The position numbers and the translations under genes are program-made. This document shows, piece after piece, positions 28,172-37,911 of a stretch of DNA of 64,000 bases; the first letter of the stretch is position 1, and the number at the start of each line of letters is the position of its first letter. The notes beneath the pieces were generated by a model. That model was not told the DNA's origin and searched no databases. It saw nothing but the letters and a program-made list of their open reading frames with translations. This stretch comes from Competibacter_A sp037045685 (GTDB lineage Bacteria; Pseudomonadota; Gammaproteobacteria; Competibacterales; Competibacteraceae). The stretch spans positions 248,001 to 312,000 of the forward strand of contig JBAOII010000023.1 of the NCBI GenBank assembly GCA_037045685.1, read 5' to 3'.

Positions 28172-30685
28172 ATGACCTTACGAATCGATGCCGTGTTTTC
28201 CTTGGTCCCGGTCGCCCGGATAGTGATCCCGGCGGTCGTCGCGCTGCTGTTTGTTGGAAACGCCGCCCTCGCCGGCGAATCGGCTCTCTCCGGGGAAACG
28301 CCTCCGCCGGTTTTCCAGGCCGAGCCGATGCGGCCGGTGGAATCCCGCCCCTATCGACCCGCCGTCGAGCCGCCGCGCATCGTCGAGGAAATTCCCGGCG
28401 CCCCGCTTGAGGCGCGACCCGCCAGCGCCGAGGAAGCCGATATCCCGGTCCAGTCTCTGGATTTGCCGGCTCCGTCGGCCTCGGCGGTATCGATGGCGGC
28501 AGAAGCGCCGGGCAGGCCTCTGCAAATCGGCTTCAATCGCCGCGTCGCGGATTTCCTGGAACCGTCGGTGGCAAAATCCGGGTCCTGGCAGTGGCGAACC
28601 TTGCCCAGCGGCGAGCGAGCCACTCGTGTGCGGGTCACTTCTCCCGGCGCGTCGGCCCTGCGAGTGGGCCTGCGGGTTGGCGGGTTGCCGCCGGATGCGG
28701 AATTGCGCTTTTATTCCGACCAAGCCGGCCGGAGGCCGGCTTATCGGATCGGCGCCAAAGACATGCTGCAAATCGTCCGGCGCAATCGTGGAGCCGGGCC
28801 GCAAGCCGGCGACGGTGCCGACCTCTATTGGTCGCCCACGCTGGAGGGCGATAGGGCCGTGGTGGAAATTCGCGTGACAGCGCAAGCGGATCTGAATAAG
28901 GTTGACCTGGAAATCGATGCCGTATCGCATTTAGTGATTAGCCCAAAAAAGCTTAACACTCGCTTGCCTAATGCAGCAGCGGCCTGTAATTTAGACGTGA
29001 ATTGTTACTCGACCATCAATCGCAATGGTGATGATATTGCCAATTCTGTAGCCAGAATGGTTATTACCTCAGCGGAAAAGACATACGCGTGTACCGGTAC
29101 GTTGTTGGCGGATAGAGTGGACTCCAAAACGCCCTATTTTTTGACCGCACGCCACTGCATTTCCACCACGAGCGAAGCATCTTCGCTTGAAACTACTTGG
29201 TTTTACGAATCTTCGGCCTGCGACGCCAAAACGCTATCGCCCAACAGCCAGACGCGCTCCGGTGGCGCCACGCTGTTGGAATCCTTCGCCGCCAACGACA
29301 TGACACTGCTGCGCCTCAACGAACAGCCTCCGGCCGGATCTGTTTATGCCGGATGGTTTTCCGACACGCCCGGCGAGCGATATACTGCGATTCATCATCC
29401 CAAAGGCGATTGGAAGAAAATTAGCTTCGGGGTCGAGCAAGGCTTGTATAGCTGCAGTCTGGTGGTGACCGATGGATTTTTCTGTTCTCCAGACCCGATG
29501 GGATCACACTTTCGGTATTTGATCGATAAAGGATTTGGGGAGCCGGGTAGCAGCGGCTCGGGGGTTTTCAAGGATAATACTTATTTGGTCGGCACTCTGT
29601 CTGGGGGCAGCGGCGTTTGTAATGATGCCATCGCATATTATGGACGCTTTCAAGTCGGCTATGACAGCGGAATCAACAAATGGCTCGAAAATAGCAAAAT
29701 CGGCAATTTGGAAAATCCCCAACCGTCTTCCTATCAAAGCGGCATCACCGTGATTTCCGGCTGGGCCTGCGTGCCGGGGGCCAATCAAGGCAAGCCGGAA
29801 ATCGGTCAGGTGGCCATCGAAATTGATGGAAGCGCCGTCATGCAGGCCAGCTACGGCACCACGCGCGAGGATACCCGAGGCGTTTGCGGCGACGACAATA
29901 ACGGGTTCGGCCTGTTGCTGAACATGAACCGGCTGGGCGCCGGCACGCACACGCTGCGGGCGCTGGCCGACGGCCAGGAGATCGGCCGCGCCAGTTTCAC
30001 GGTCACGACTTTGGGGGTGGAATATCTGCGCGGCGTCGATGCCGCTTACGAGGTTCCCAGCTTTCCGACGGCCAACCAAAAAGTCGTGATTCGCTGGCAG
30101 GAGAACCTGCAAAATTTCGTGATCAGCGACCGCGCCACCGCCGCCGGCCAGAGCCAGATGGCGCCGATGGCGACGACGGATGCCGTGCCCGAATTGCGGC
30201 GGCTGGCTATCGACCCGGTTGCGACCGCGCCGACTCCGCGAGCGACCGCAAGCCGGTCGGGCAATCTGGAAAATCCGCAACCCGCCTCTTATCTGAGCGG
30301 CATCACCATTTTTTCCGGGTGGGCCTGCCAGCCCGGCACGGACATCGGGCGGGTCGATGTCGAGCTGGACGGTTCGCGCTGGCAAGCCAGTTACGGGACG
30401 GAGCGTCTGGATACTGTCGGGGTGTGCGGCGACACCGATAACGGTTGGGGTTTGCTGTTCAATGTCAACCGGCTCGGCGACGGTTCGCATACCGTGCGGG
30501 CGCTGGTGGACGGATCGGAACTCGGTCGGGCCGATTTCGCGGTGACGACGCTGGGCGCAGAGTTTTTGCGAGGGGCCGGCGGCACCTATCGGCTGATGGA
30601 TTTTCCCAAGGACGGCGACAGCGTGGTCGTGACGTGGCAGGAAAGCTTGCAGAACTTCGTCATCGGAGCAGCGAGCGTGCGGTAA
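28172..30685 (+). CDS. Secreted trypsin-like serine protease with two C-terminal tandem repeats
   Basis: This 837-residue protein resembles lysyl-endopeptidase-type S1 proteases. It has a signal peptide (about residues 1-34), a Pro-rich segment and a beta-rich domain near 105-245. The catalytic domain has the triad His328 (LTARHC), Asp376 (ANDMTLLRL) and Ser461 (GEPGSSGSGVF). After it come two copies, at about 511-657 and 697-835, of a unit starting GNLENPQPxSYxSGI and ending WQExLQNFVI, with conserved SGWAC and GVCGD cysteines. The stretch 28930-29700 is visibly richer in A+T than the flanking DNA, suggesting the protease core was exchanged. Substrate unknown. Confidence 0.87.
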   Translation: MTLRIDAVFSLVPVARIVIPAVVALLFVGNAALAGESALSGETPPPVFQAEPMRPVESRPYRPAVEPPRIVEEIPGAPLEARPASAEEADIPVQSLDLPAPSASAVSMAAEAPGRPLQIGFNRRVADFLEPSVAKSGSWQWRTLPSGERATRVRVTSPGASALRVGLRVGGLPPDAELRFYSDQAGRRPAYRIGAKDMLQIVRRNRGAGPQAGDGADLYWSPTLEGDRAVVEIRVTAQADLNKVDLEIDAVSHLVISPKKLNTRLPNAAAACNLDVNCYSTINRNGDDIANSVARMVITSAEKTYACTGTLLADRVDSKTPYFLTARHCISTTSEASSLETTWFYESSACDAKTLSPNSQTRSGGATLLESFAANDMTLLRLNEQPPAGSVYAGWFSDTPGERYTAIHHPKGDWKKISFGVEQGLYSCSLVVTDGFFCSPDPMGSHFRYLIDKGFGEPGSSGSGVFKDNTYLVGTLSGGSGVCNDAIAYYGRFQVGYDSGINKWLENSKIGNLENPQPSSYQSGITVISGWACVPGANQGKPEIGQVAIEIDGSAVMQASYGTTREDTRGVCGDDNNGFGLLLNMNRLGAGTHTLRALADGQEIGRASFTVTTLGVEYLRGVDAAYEVPSFPTANQKVVIRWQENLQNFVISDRATAAGQSQMAPMATTDAVPELRRLAIDPVATAPTPRATASRSGNLENPQPASYLSGITIFSGWACQPGTDIGRVDVELDGSRWQASYGTERLDTVGVCGDTDNGWGLLFNVNRLGDGSHTVRALVDGSELGRADFAVTTLGAEFLRGAGGTYRLMDFPKDGDSVVVTWQESLQNFVIGAASVR

Positions 30686-30692
30686 CGGTTTC

Positions 30693-33600
30693 ATGCCCCA
30701 CGACATCCAAAACTACTGGCGCGATCTGGACGACCTGCGGCGCGTCGCCGGGGCCGATAACGAGGGCGCTTTATCGCAGGCGTTCGCCGCCTTGCTCAAG
30801 GCCCGCGCCGCCGAGCATAAGTTGATCCTCTCGCAGCAACACCCGTTCGCCGCGCCCAACGGCAAGACGCTCCGGCCGGATGGCGCGCTGGTGGACCGGG
30901 TGCGGCTGGTGCATGGCTGGTGGGAGGCGAAGGATTCCAAGGACGATCTGGACAAGGAAATTGCCGCCAAGCTCGCCAAGGGTTATCCGACCGACAACAT
31001 CGTTTTCGAGGACACCCGCGCCGCCGTGCTGATCCAGAACGGTCAGGAGGCGCTGCGGGCGGCGACCACCGATGGCCCGGCGCTGAGCCGCTTGCTGGAC
31101 TGCTTTTTTGGCTTTCGCCCGCCAGAGGTGGAGCGGTTCGCGGCGGCGACCGCCAAATTTCGCGCCGAGTTGCCCACGGTGATCGGGGCGCTGGACGATC
31201 TGCTGGCTCGGGCGTTGGCCCACGATGCGGCGTTTCAACCGCGCTTCGCGGCGTTTCTCGATCTGTGCCAGCGGGCTATCGGCGAGCGGGTGACGGCGGG
31301 CCAGGCGCGGGAAATGCTGATCCAGCACATTCTGACCGAGCAGATTTTCCGCGATATTTTCCCGGCCAGCGAATTCCACCGGGCGAATCATCTGGCCCGC
31401 GCCCTGACCGAGTTGGAGGGGGTGTTTCTGCGCGGCGAAACCCGGCAAAACCTGCTGATCCGGCTGGAACCGTATTACACCGCGATTCGCCGGGCGGCGG
31501 CAGGCGCGATTTCCGCGCCGGAGAAACAGGATTTTCTCAAAGAAATCTACGAGGATTTTTACACCGCCTACAATCCGAAGGACGCCGACAAGCTGGGCGT
31601 GGTCTACACGCCGACCGAGGCGGTGCGCTTCATCGTCGCGGGCTGCGACTGGCTGGCGCAACGGCATTTCGGCAAGCGGTTGGCCGACCCGGAATTGGAT
31701 ATTCTCGATCCCTGCACCGGCACCGGAACCTTCGTGGTGGAGTTGCTGGATCGGTTGCGCGGGGATCGGGCGGCGCTGGCGCGCAAGTACGCCGGGGAGA
31801 TTCACGCCAACGAGATTTCCATCCTGCCGTATTACATCGCCTGCCTGAACATCGAGCAGACGTTCGCCGAGATCGCGGGAACGTGGCGAGAGTTTCCGGG
31901 CGCGTGTTTCGTGAACACGCTGGACAACTGGGGTTTCGAGTTGACGCATCGGGGCGCGCAGTCCGATTTGTTCGGCGGTCTGACCGAGGAAAACCTGCGC
32001 CGCATTCAGGCGCAGAACGCCCGCCGCATTCCGGTCATTCTGGGCAATCCGCCCTACAACGCGAATCAGAAGAACGAGAACGACAACAACAAGAACGAGG
32101 CCGCGCCCCAGGCGGACAAGCGCATCAAAGAAACCTATCTGGCCGCCAGCGGCGCGCAAAAAACCAAGCTGTACGATCCTTATCTGCGCTTTTTCCGCTG
32201 GGCGAGCGACCGGATCGGCGAGGAGGGAATTATCGGATTTGTCACCAACTCGTTCGTATGCTGGGATTTACGACAATCCGATGGATTTCCGCAAAATGGC
32301 GGCTAATGCGGGAATTTCAGCGAAATCTGGATTGTGGATTTCAAGGCAAATGCCAGAACTGTGCGGCGCAACGCCGAAAATCTCTGGCACGCAAACACAA
32401 CATTTTCGGTAATAAGATTCACACCGGTGTTGCTATCGGTTTTTTTGTCCGCAATCCGAAGCGCGACGGCTGCGACATTCACTATCTGACGCTGGACGAT
32501 TTTTTGACCGCAATGGAAAAGCGCCGCTGGCTGGCGGCGCATTCGCTGCGGCAATTGGCCCGCGATGGTGAATTCGCCCGCGTTCGCCCCAACGAGCGCG
32601 GCGACTGGATCAATCAGCCGACCGCCGATTGGTCGGCGTTTTTGCCGGTAGCGGATAAGGCGGTCAAGGCGGGACAGAGTGAAGGGGCGATTTTTCGGTT
32701 GCATTCGCTGGGGATTTCGACCAACCGCGACGAATGGTTGTACGGTTTGGATGCCGCTGAAGTTGAGCGCAAGGTGCGTTACCTCATCCAGCGTTACGGG
32801 CTGGGGTTTGATGGATGCCGAAGCGGATGATGGAGGAATCAAGTGGTCGGAAGCTCTCAAGCGGCGATTTGAGAGCAAAAAATCTGAAAAATACGATGGT
32901 GTTAGAATTCGGGATGCTTATTATCGACCCTTTGTTCGCCGCGCTCTCTATTTTTCTTCGGTTTTCATCGACCGTCCGGCTTCATCTAATCAGATATTCC
33001 CGCCTAATAAAAAGAATTTTTCCATTTATTTTACTGATAGGGGTGGGCGCTCTGAATTTTCCTTGCTCGTTACTGACCATATCAGTGACTTGCATTTATG
33101 CGCCAGTATCGATGGATTTCAAAGTCTTCCCCTCTGGGTCTACGCGGAAGACGGCTCGCGCCACGACAACATCACCGACTGGGCGTTGACGCAATTCCGC
33201 GTCCATTACGGTGACGACTCCATCATCAAGCGCGACATTTTCGAGTACGTTTACGCCGTGCTGCACGACCCGATTTATCGGGAAACCTACGCGCTGAATC
33301 TCAAGGCCGAATTTCCCCGCATTCCCTTTTATCCCGATTTTCGCCGATGGGCCGGGTGGGGCCGGGAATTGATCGCGCTGCACTCCGGCTTTGAAACGGC
33401 GGAGCCGTGGCCGTTGGTCCGCAAGGATGCGGCGGCGGCAAGCGATCGGCCCTCACCCTCAACCCTGTTCCCGCAAGGGGCGAGGGGAGTCGCGCCCAAG
33501 CCCCGGCTCAAAGCCGACAAAACGGCGGGCACCATCGAAATCGACAGCGCGACTCGCTTGGAAGGCGTGCCGCCCGAAGCGTGGCGCTACACGCTCGGCT

Positions 33601-33791
33601 ATCGCTCGGCGCTGGAGTGGATTTTGGAGGAATACAAGGAAACCGCGCCGCGCGACCCGACGATTCGCGCCCAGTTCAACACCTACCGCCTCGCCGACCA
33701 CAAGGAAACCGTCATCGACTTGCTGGGCCGGGTGACGACGGTCAGCGTCGAAACGGTGCGGATCGTCACGGCGATGAAGGCGAATCGATAA
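30693..33791 (+). CDS. Type ISP-like restriction-modification protein without helicase (multiple frameshifts)
   Basis: A single-chain adenine methylase/nuclease. The N-terminus has a PD-(D/E)XK-like pattern (LRPDGALVD, then HGWWEAKDSKDDLDKEI). The methylase core has YTPTEAVRFIV, ILDPCTGTGTFVVELL (SAM motif) and ILGNPPYNANQ (catalytic NPPY). The C-terminal target-recognition part (RIRDAYYRPF, HDPIYRETYALNLKAEFPRIP, DSATRLEGVP) is typical of type ISP enzymes. No DEAD helicase lies between nuclease and methylase. Coding moves among frames near 32253, 32308, 32385-32400 and 32805. Similarity (EIWIVDFKANAR, then IFGNKIHTGVAIGFFVRNPKRDGC) continues throughout, so the gene was recently intact or is misread. 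Confidence 0.75.
33450..33489. repeat. REP-like element inside the restriction-modification gene
   Basis: CCCTCACCCTCAACCCTGTT followed by CCCGCAAGGGGCGAGGGGAG has the composition and CCCTCACC/GGGGCGAGGGG arms of dispersed REP-like elements. It lies in frame and codes for an Asp-Arg-Pro-Ser to Gln-Gly-Ala-Arg loop between two conserved blocks of the C-terminal domain. Confidence 0.5.
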
Positions 33792-33795
33792 GCGG

Positions 33796-34215
33796 TTACC
33801 CCAAAATCGCGCGCAATCGCTCGACGGTCACGATGGGCACGACGAACCGCTCTCCCAAGGCCAGCAAATCCCGATCACCCGTGACCAGATAATGCGCGCC
33901 GCCAGCCAGAGCCAGATGGAGAAAAGGCACATCGCCCGGATCGCGACACTCGGGAACGGCGGGCGGGGGGTCTGAAACAACGACCGTTTCGCAAAAAGGC
34001 AGATAATCGGCCAGCAGTTCCTCGCGCTCCGTCGCCGTCAATCGGAACTTGGGATAGGCCAGCACCCGTAGCAACTCGGTAACGGTTTCCCGGCTGACCA
34101 ACGGCTTCAGCCGGTCTTGTCGCCACTCCGCGCGCAACCATGCCAACCGCCCCGTGGCGAATAACAGCGCCGATAGCACGATGTTGGTGTCGAAGACCGA
34201 GCGGCGCGACTTCAT
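33796..34215 (-). CDS. PIN-family putative toxin (TIGR00305-like)
   Basis: The 139-residue protein opens SVFDTNIVLSALLF (Asp9), continues with RETVTELLRVLAYPKF (Glu near 47) and ends with CRDPGDVPFLHLALAGGAHYLVTGDRDLL. This is the signature of the PIN-family toxin group that pairs with AbrB-type antitoxins. The expected activity is Mg-dependent RNA cleavage. Its start overlaps the antitoxin stop by 4 bases, so they are coupled. The pair lies head-to-head in convergence with the restriction-modification gene, a typical defence-rich setting. Confidence 0.88.
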   Translation of the reverse strand: MKSRRSVFDTNIVLSALLFATGRLAWLRAEWRQDRLKPLVSRETVTELLRVLAYPKFRLTATEREELLADYLPFCETVVVSDPPPAVPECRDPGDVPFLHLALAGGAHYLVTGDRDLLALGERFVVPIVTVERLRAILG

Positions 34216-34436
34216 CGTTGATCGCGCGTCCAGCGCACCGCTTCGATCACATCTTGCTCGACAATACCCAGTTGGGCCAGCTTGGCGCGCACCGCGTCCG
34301 CTCCTCCAATGCGCGCCGGCGTCAGGACAATGCGACCTGATTCGGTGGCAATTTCAAAATATTCCGCACCGGGGAACTGACTGATAATCGCTTTGGGCAA
34401 GGTCAATTGATTCTTGGACGTGAGCTTGGCCAGCAT
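34212..34436 (-). CDS. AbrB/SpoVT-type antitoxin
   Basis: This 74-residue protein has the swapped-hairpin AbrB DNA-binding motif at its N-terminus: MLAKLTSKNQLTLPKAI, then YFEIATESGRIVLTP. The C-terminal helix (VRAKLAQLGIVEQDVIEAVRW) would bind the PIN toxin. ATG 34436 was chosen because family members start directly with the K-L-T-S-K-N-Q-L-T-L-P strand. AGGAATTCC lies just upstream. Autoregulation by the antitoxin-toxin complex is expected. Confidence 0.88.
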   Translation of the reverse strand: MLAKLTSKNQLTLPKAIISQFPGAEYFEIATESGRIVLTPARIGGADAVRAKLAQLGIVEQDVIEAVRWTRDQR

Positions 34437-34489
34437 GGGGAATTCCTTACAAGTCGATGAGTAAGGAATCAGTATAACAATGAAAGCGG

Positions 34490-36235
34490 CTAGCCGCGCC
34501 GGTAGCACCAGAACCCGACCAGCAACAATCCGCTTCCCGCCAGCCAAGCATCCGACAGCAGCAGCGTCAGCACCCCGCCGAGAATGCAGGCGGCGGCGAC
34601 GATGGCGCCGCGCAGTCCCGCCAGCGGGCTGACGCTCGGCGGCGGGCTGGAGCGGTCCAGCAACCGGGCGGATCGGGCCAGCAGCTCCGGCAGCCGGCCG
34701 GCCAGATCCAGCAGTTCCGGCCCGTTGCGCCACAATTCCCGCGTCAGCCGTTCCGCGCGGAACTGGTCGCGAAAAATGTGGCCGATGTGCGTCCGCGACA
34801 GCGCCACCACGTCCAGGCCGGGATCGACCATCCGCCCGACCCCCTCAAAGGTGACCAGCGCCTTCACCATCAGCACCAGCTCGACCCGGAAATACATCCG
34901 GTGGCGCCCGCCGAGCCGGATCGATTCCAGAATCAGTCGGGCGATGCTGAAATCGCCGCGCTGGGCGCGCAGCAGGAAGCGCCGCGACAACTCCGCCACC
35001 GCCCGGCGGAACGCCTCGGGATCGCCGCCCGGCCCGACCCGAGCGATGCCGCCGAGATGCTGGGCGGCCTTTTCCACATCGCCGTTGACCAGGGCATGGT
35101 AGTAGTACAGCAGCCGCCGCCGGGTTTCGTCCTCGAAGCGTCCGACCATGCCCAGGTCCACGAACCCGATGCGAGGGGTCCGACCCGACAGAATCAACAG
35201 GTTGCCGGCGTGCAGGTCGGCGTGAAAGAAACCGTATTGATACAGCATCCGCAAAACCGCCTCGGCGCCCAAATTGACGACTTGCGCCCTTCGCGTCTCG
35301 TCCAGCTCGAACGTGGCGGGCGAACCGGGCTTGAATCCGTCCAGAAACGCCATGGTCAGGACGCTGGGGCCGCTCAGCTCCCGGTACATGCGCGGAAAAA
35401 CAATCGCCGGGGTGTCGTGGAAGTGGGCGGCGAAGGTTTCGCCGTTGTCGGCCTCGGCGGTCAAATCCAGCTCGCGGACGGTGTAGGCGCGGAATTCCTC
35501 GATGATGGCGGCCGGCTGGAATTGGGGCAGCAACCGATCCAGCAGGGCGCCCAGCCAGCGCAGCAAGGTGAGATCGGCCAGCACGGTCTCGCGGACGCCG
35601 GGTTTGAGCACCTTGACCACCACCGCCGCGCCGGTGCGGGTGGTGGCGCGATGCACCTGCGCCAGCGAGGCCGAGCCGAGCGGTTTTTCTTCGATCCGGC
35701 CGAACAGCTTGGCCAGGGGTTGGCCCAACTCGGTTTCGATCAGGGCGCGGATGCACGGAAAAGGTGCGGCCGGAGTCTGGTCGAACAAGTTTTTTAGCTC
35801 GTCGGTGACGGTCTGCGGCAACATATCCTCGCGCACCGCCATGATCTGGCCTAATTTGATATAGGTGGGGCCGAGGCGTTCCAGCCGGCGGCGCAACTGG
35901 GCCGCGAAGGGCAGATCGACCAGCGCCGGGTCGAGCCGACCCGCCGCCAGCGCGGCGATCCAGCGCGTCGGTCTCGGCCGGTGGCCGCGTTGCCGGTCCG
36001 GAGGAAGCGCGCGGACATAAGCGACCAGTCCGCCGGCCAACAGTCCGATCAGTTGCCCGGCGACGGTCGCCAGCCGCCGCCGCAAGCGCCGAAAACGTGC
36101 CGAGGGCCGGAAGAGCAATCCTGGCAACGGCGCGGTGTCCGTCGCTTTGGTGACCGGTTCCGCCGGGACGGCATCGACCGGCGGGAGGTCCGATGGGGCG
36201 GGGGGATTGGGCGACGTACTCGAATCCTCGGCCAA
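34490..36235 (-). CDS. ABC1/UbiB family atypical kinase
   Basis: UbiB/ABC1 proteins are ATPases of the protein-kinase-like fold that support ubiquinone synthesis or handling at the membrane. The 581-residue protein has the diagnostic KxGQ motif (YIKLGQIMAVREDMLP) and the Ala-rich loop GSASLAQVHRA. Further motifs are VVVKVLKPG (ATP lysine), FFHADLHAGNLLI (catalytic loop) and FVDLGMVGR (DFG-like Asp). Two hydrophobic C-terminal helices (AIVAAACILGGVLTLLLS and GSGLLLVGFWCYR) anchor it. Start is a TTG at 36235: an in-frame stop lies shortly upstream and no better start precedes the similarity. The first 40 residues are Pro-rich. Confidence 0.88.
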   Translation of the reverse strand: MAEDSSTSPNPPAPSDLPPVDAVPAEPVTKATDTAPLPGLLFRPSARFRRLRRRLATVAGQLIGLLAGGLVAYVRALPPDRQRGHRPRPTRWIAALAAGRLDPALVDLPFAAQLRRRLERLGPTYIKLGQIMAVREDMLPQTVTDELKNLFDQTPAAPFPCIRALIETELGQPLAKLFGRIEEKPLGSASLAQVHRATTRTGAAVVVKVLKPGVRETVLADLTLLRWLGALLDRLLPQFQPAAIIEEFRAYTVRELDLTAEADNGETFAAHFHDTPAIVFPRMYRELSGPSVLTMAFLDGFKPGSPATFELDETRRAQVVNLGAEAVLRMLYQYGFFHADLHAGNLLILSGRTPRIGFVDLGMVGRFEDETRRRLLYYYHALVNGDVEKAAQHLGGIARVGPGGDPEAFRRAVAELSRRFLLRAQRGDFSIARLILESIRLGGRHRMYFRVELVLMVKALVTFEGVGRMVDPGLDVVALSRTHIGHIFRDQFRAERLTRELWRNGPELLDLAGRLPELLARSARLLDRSSPPPSVSPLAGLRGAIVAAACILGGVLTLLLSDAWLAGSGLLLVGFWCYRRG

Positions 36236-36284
36236 GCGGCGGTTGGTTTGAACGGTCGTTCCAAGGTTGAGAACCTATGCGAAA

Positions 36285-36322
36285 ACTCCCCTCGCCCTTT
36301 GGAGAGGGGTTGGGAGTGAGGG
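36285..36322. repeat. REP-like element between divergent ubiB-like and WS/DGAT genes
   Basis: CTCCCCTCGCCCTTTGGAGA followed by GGGGTTGGGAGTGAGGG contains CCCTC/GAGGGG arms and the TTGGGAGTGAGGG tail common to this class of dispersed repeats. It lies in the divergent promoter region, about 47 bases before the WS/DGAT start. Confidence 0.55.
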
Positions 36323-36368
36323 CGGTACGCGCGAGCGTCAACAGTATAGCAACCCGAAGGAGGGACGC

Positions 36369-37781
36369 ATGAAACCGTGGTGGCGACGGATCGAGCCGAC
36401 GCCAATCGAGGAGACCGATGCGCCGTGCGGCGCGCTGGCGCCCGCAGTGGAGGGGCGCGCGTCCCTCCCGGAACCTTTGACCGGCAACGATGTGGCTTGG
36501 GCGCGGATGGACGTGCCGGGACAGCCGATGGTGGTGACCCTCGTGCTGCTGTTGGATCGGCCGCTGACGGAAGAGCGGGTGCGTATGACCTTGCGCTCCC
36601 GGTTGCTGCCCCTCGAGCGGTTTCGGCAGCGGGTGGCGTGGGTGGGCGGCCGCTATCGCTGGCTGGAAGACGCGCCGCTCGACTGGAGCGCCCACCTCGA
36701 ACGGGTGCGGTTGCCAGAGCCGGCCGATCAGCGGACACTAGAGGAACGGGTGGGCCGCTGGGCCGGCGAGCCGCTGGCTTTCGACCGGCCGCTGTGGCGC
36801 TGCTATCTGGTGGAAAATTGCGGCGCCGGTTGCGCCCTGGTGTTTCGGGCGCATCATTGCATCGCCGACGGCGTGGCGCTGTTGCGCGTGTTTCTGGCGC
36901 TGACCGATCGCGCGCCGGGGTCCGGGCCGGCAACGTTGGCCGAGCGGCGCGAGCAGGCCAGGCTGGCGGCGAAAACCGGCAGGTTGCTGGGGCCGCCGCC
37001 CGGTCGATGGGCGCGGCTGCGGTGGGGCGCGGCCTTCGGCGCGGCTTTGCTGCGACAGCTTTGCTTGGGGCCGGACCCGCGCACCGCCCTGCGGGGGCGC
37101 TTGAACGGCCGCAAGCGGGTGGCCTGGTCCGCGCCGGTGCCGCTGACCGACATCGCGCTGATTCGCGAGCGCTTGGGCGGTCGGGTCAACGACATCATGC
37201 TGGTGCTGGTGATGGGGGCGCTGGGACGCTATCTGCTGGCCCGAGGTGGCTTGAAGAAAAATATGGCAATAAAATTGCTTGTACCGATTAACCTGCGTCC
37301 CTATCAGGAAGATATCCGACTGGGAAACGAGTTTGGGGCGATCTTGCTCAAACTGCCGCTGACAATCGCCGATCCGGTCGAGCGCCTGCGCGAGGTCAGG
37401 CGGCGGATGGACCGGATCAAGGGAACGCCGGAGGCGCTGGCCAACCGCCTGATTCTGGATTTGGCCCGCTGGTTGCCGGGCTGGCTGGAGCGGCTGGTGC
37501 TGCGCGGTTTCGGGATGAAAGCCACGGCGGTGATGACCAACGTGCCGGGGCCGGAGCGCCCGCTGTTTCTGGCGGGAGCGCCCTTGGGGCGGGTTTTGGC
37601 CTGGGTGCCGCAGATCGCCGGCATGGGCATCGGTCTAAGTGTTCTCAGTTACGCGGGAGCGGTGACCCTGGGCGTCACCACCGATAGCGGCGTGGTCGCC
37701 GATCCGTGGGAGCTGGTCGCGGGTTTCGAGGCGGAACTGGCGCGACTGCTGGCCGGGGCGGGAGCCGGACGAGGACGATGA
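36369..37781 (+). CDS. Wax ester synthase/diacylglycerol O-acyltransferase (WS/DGAT)
   Basis: WS/DGAT transfers acyl-CoA to long-chain alcohols or diacylglycerol to make storage wax esters or triacylglycerols. The 470-residue protein carries the catalytic HHxxxDG motif intact (AHHCIADGVAL, near residue 162). It also has the family blocks PINLRPYQED, GNEFGAILLKLP, VMTNVPGPERPLFLAG and MGIGLSVLSYAG. AAGGAGG lies 5 bases before ATG 36369. Together with fadD, a lipase and the PHA-region protein it points to neutral-lipid storage. Confidence 0.92.
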   Translation: MKPWWRRIEPTPIEETDAPCGALAPAVEGRASLPEPLTGNDVAWARMDVPGQPMVVTLVLLLDRPLTEERVRMTLRSRLLPLERFRQRVAWVGGRYRWLEDAPLDWSAHLERVRLPEPADQRTLEERVGRWAGEPLAFDRPLWRCYLVENCGAGCALVFRAHHCIADGVALLRVFLALTDRAPGSGPATLAERREQARLAAKTGRLLGPPPGRWARLRWGAAFGAALLRQLCLGPDPRTALRGRLNGRKRVAWSAPVPLTDIALIRERLGGRVNDIMLVLVMGALGRYLLARGGLKKNMAIKLLVPINLRPYQEDIRLGNEFGAILLKLPLTIADPVERLREVRRRMDRIKGTPEALANRLILDLARWLPGWLERLVLRGFGMKATAVMTNVPGPERPLFLAGAPLGRVLAWVPQIAGMGIGLSVLSYAGAVTLGVTTDSGVVADPWELVAGFEAELARLLAGAGAGRGR

Positions 37782-37827
37782 GAGCGGGTCGCCGGTCCTG
37801 ACGGTCGCGGCGAGCCGGATTCGAGCA

Positions 37828-37847
37828 CGGCATGGTCGACCATGCCG
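37828..37847. repeat. Perfect 20-bp palindrome before the ExeA-FHA gene
   Basis: CGGCATGGTCGACCATGCCG is a perfect palindrome with no loop, 64 bases before the start of the ExeA-like gene and 46 bases after the WS/DGAT stop. Such symmetry fits an operator for a dimeric regulator or a small hairpin in RNA. There is no T tract, so it is not an obvious terminator. Confidence 0.5.
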
Positions 37848-37911
37848 GGAGACTATCGGGATTCCCCCAGAGGCCGTTGCGCAGCGGCCGTCGGCGGCGA
37901 GGAGAGAGGCA

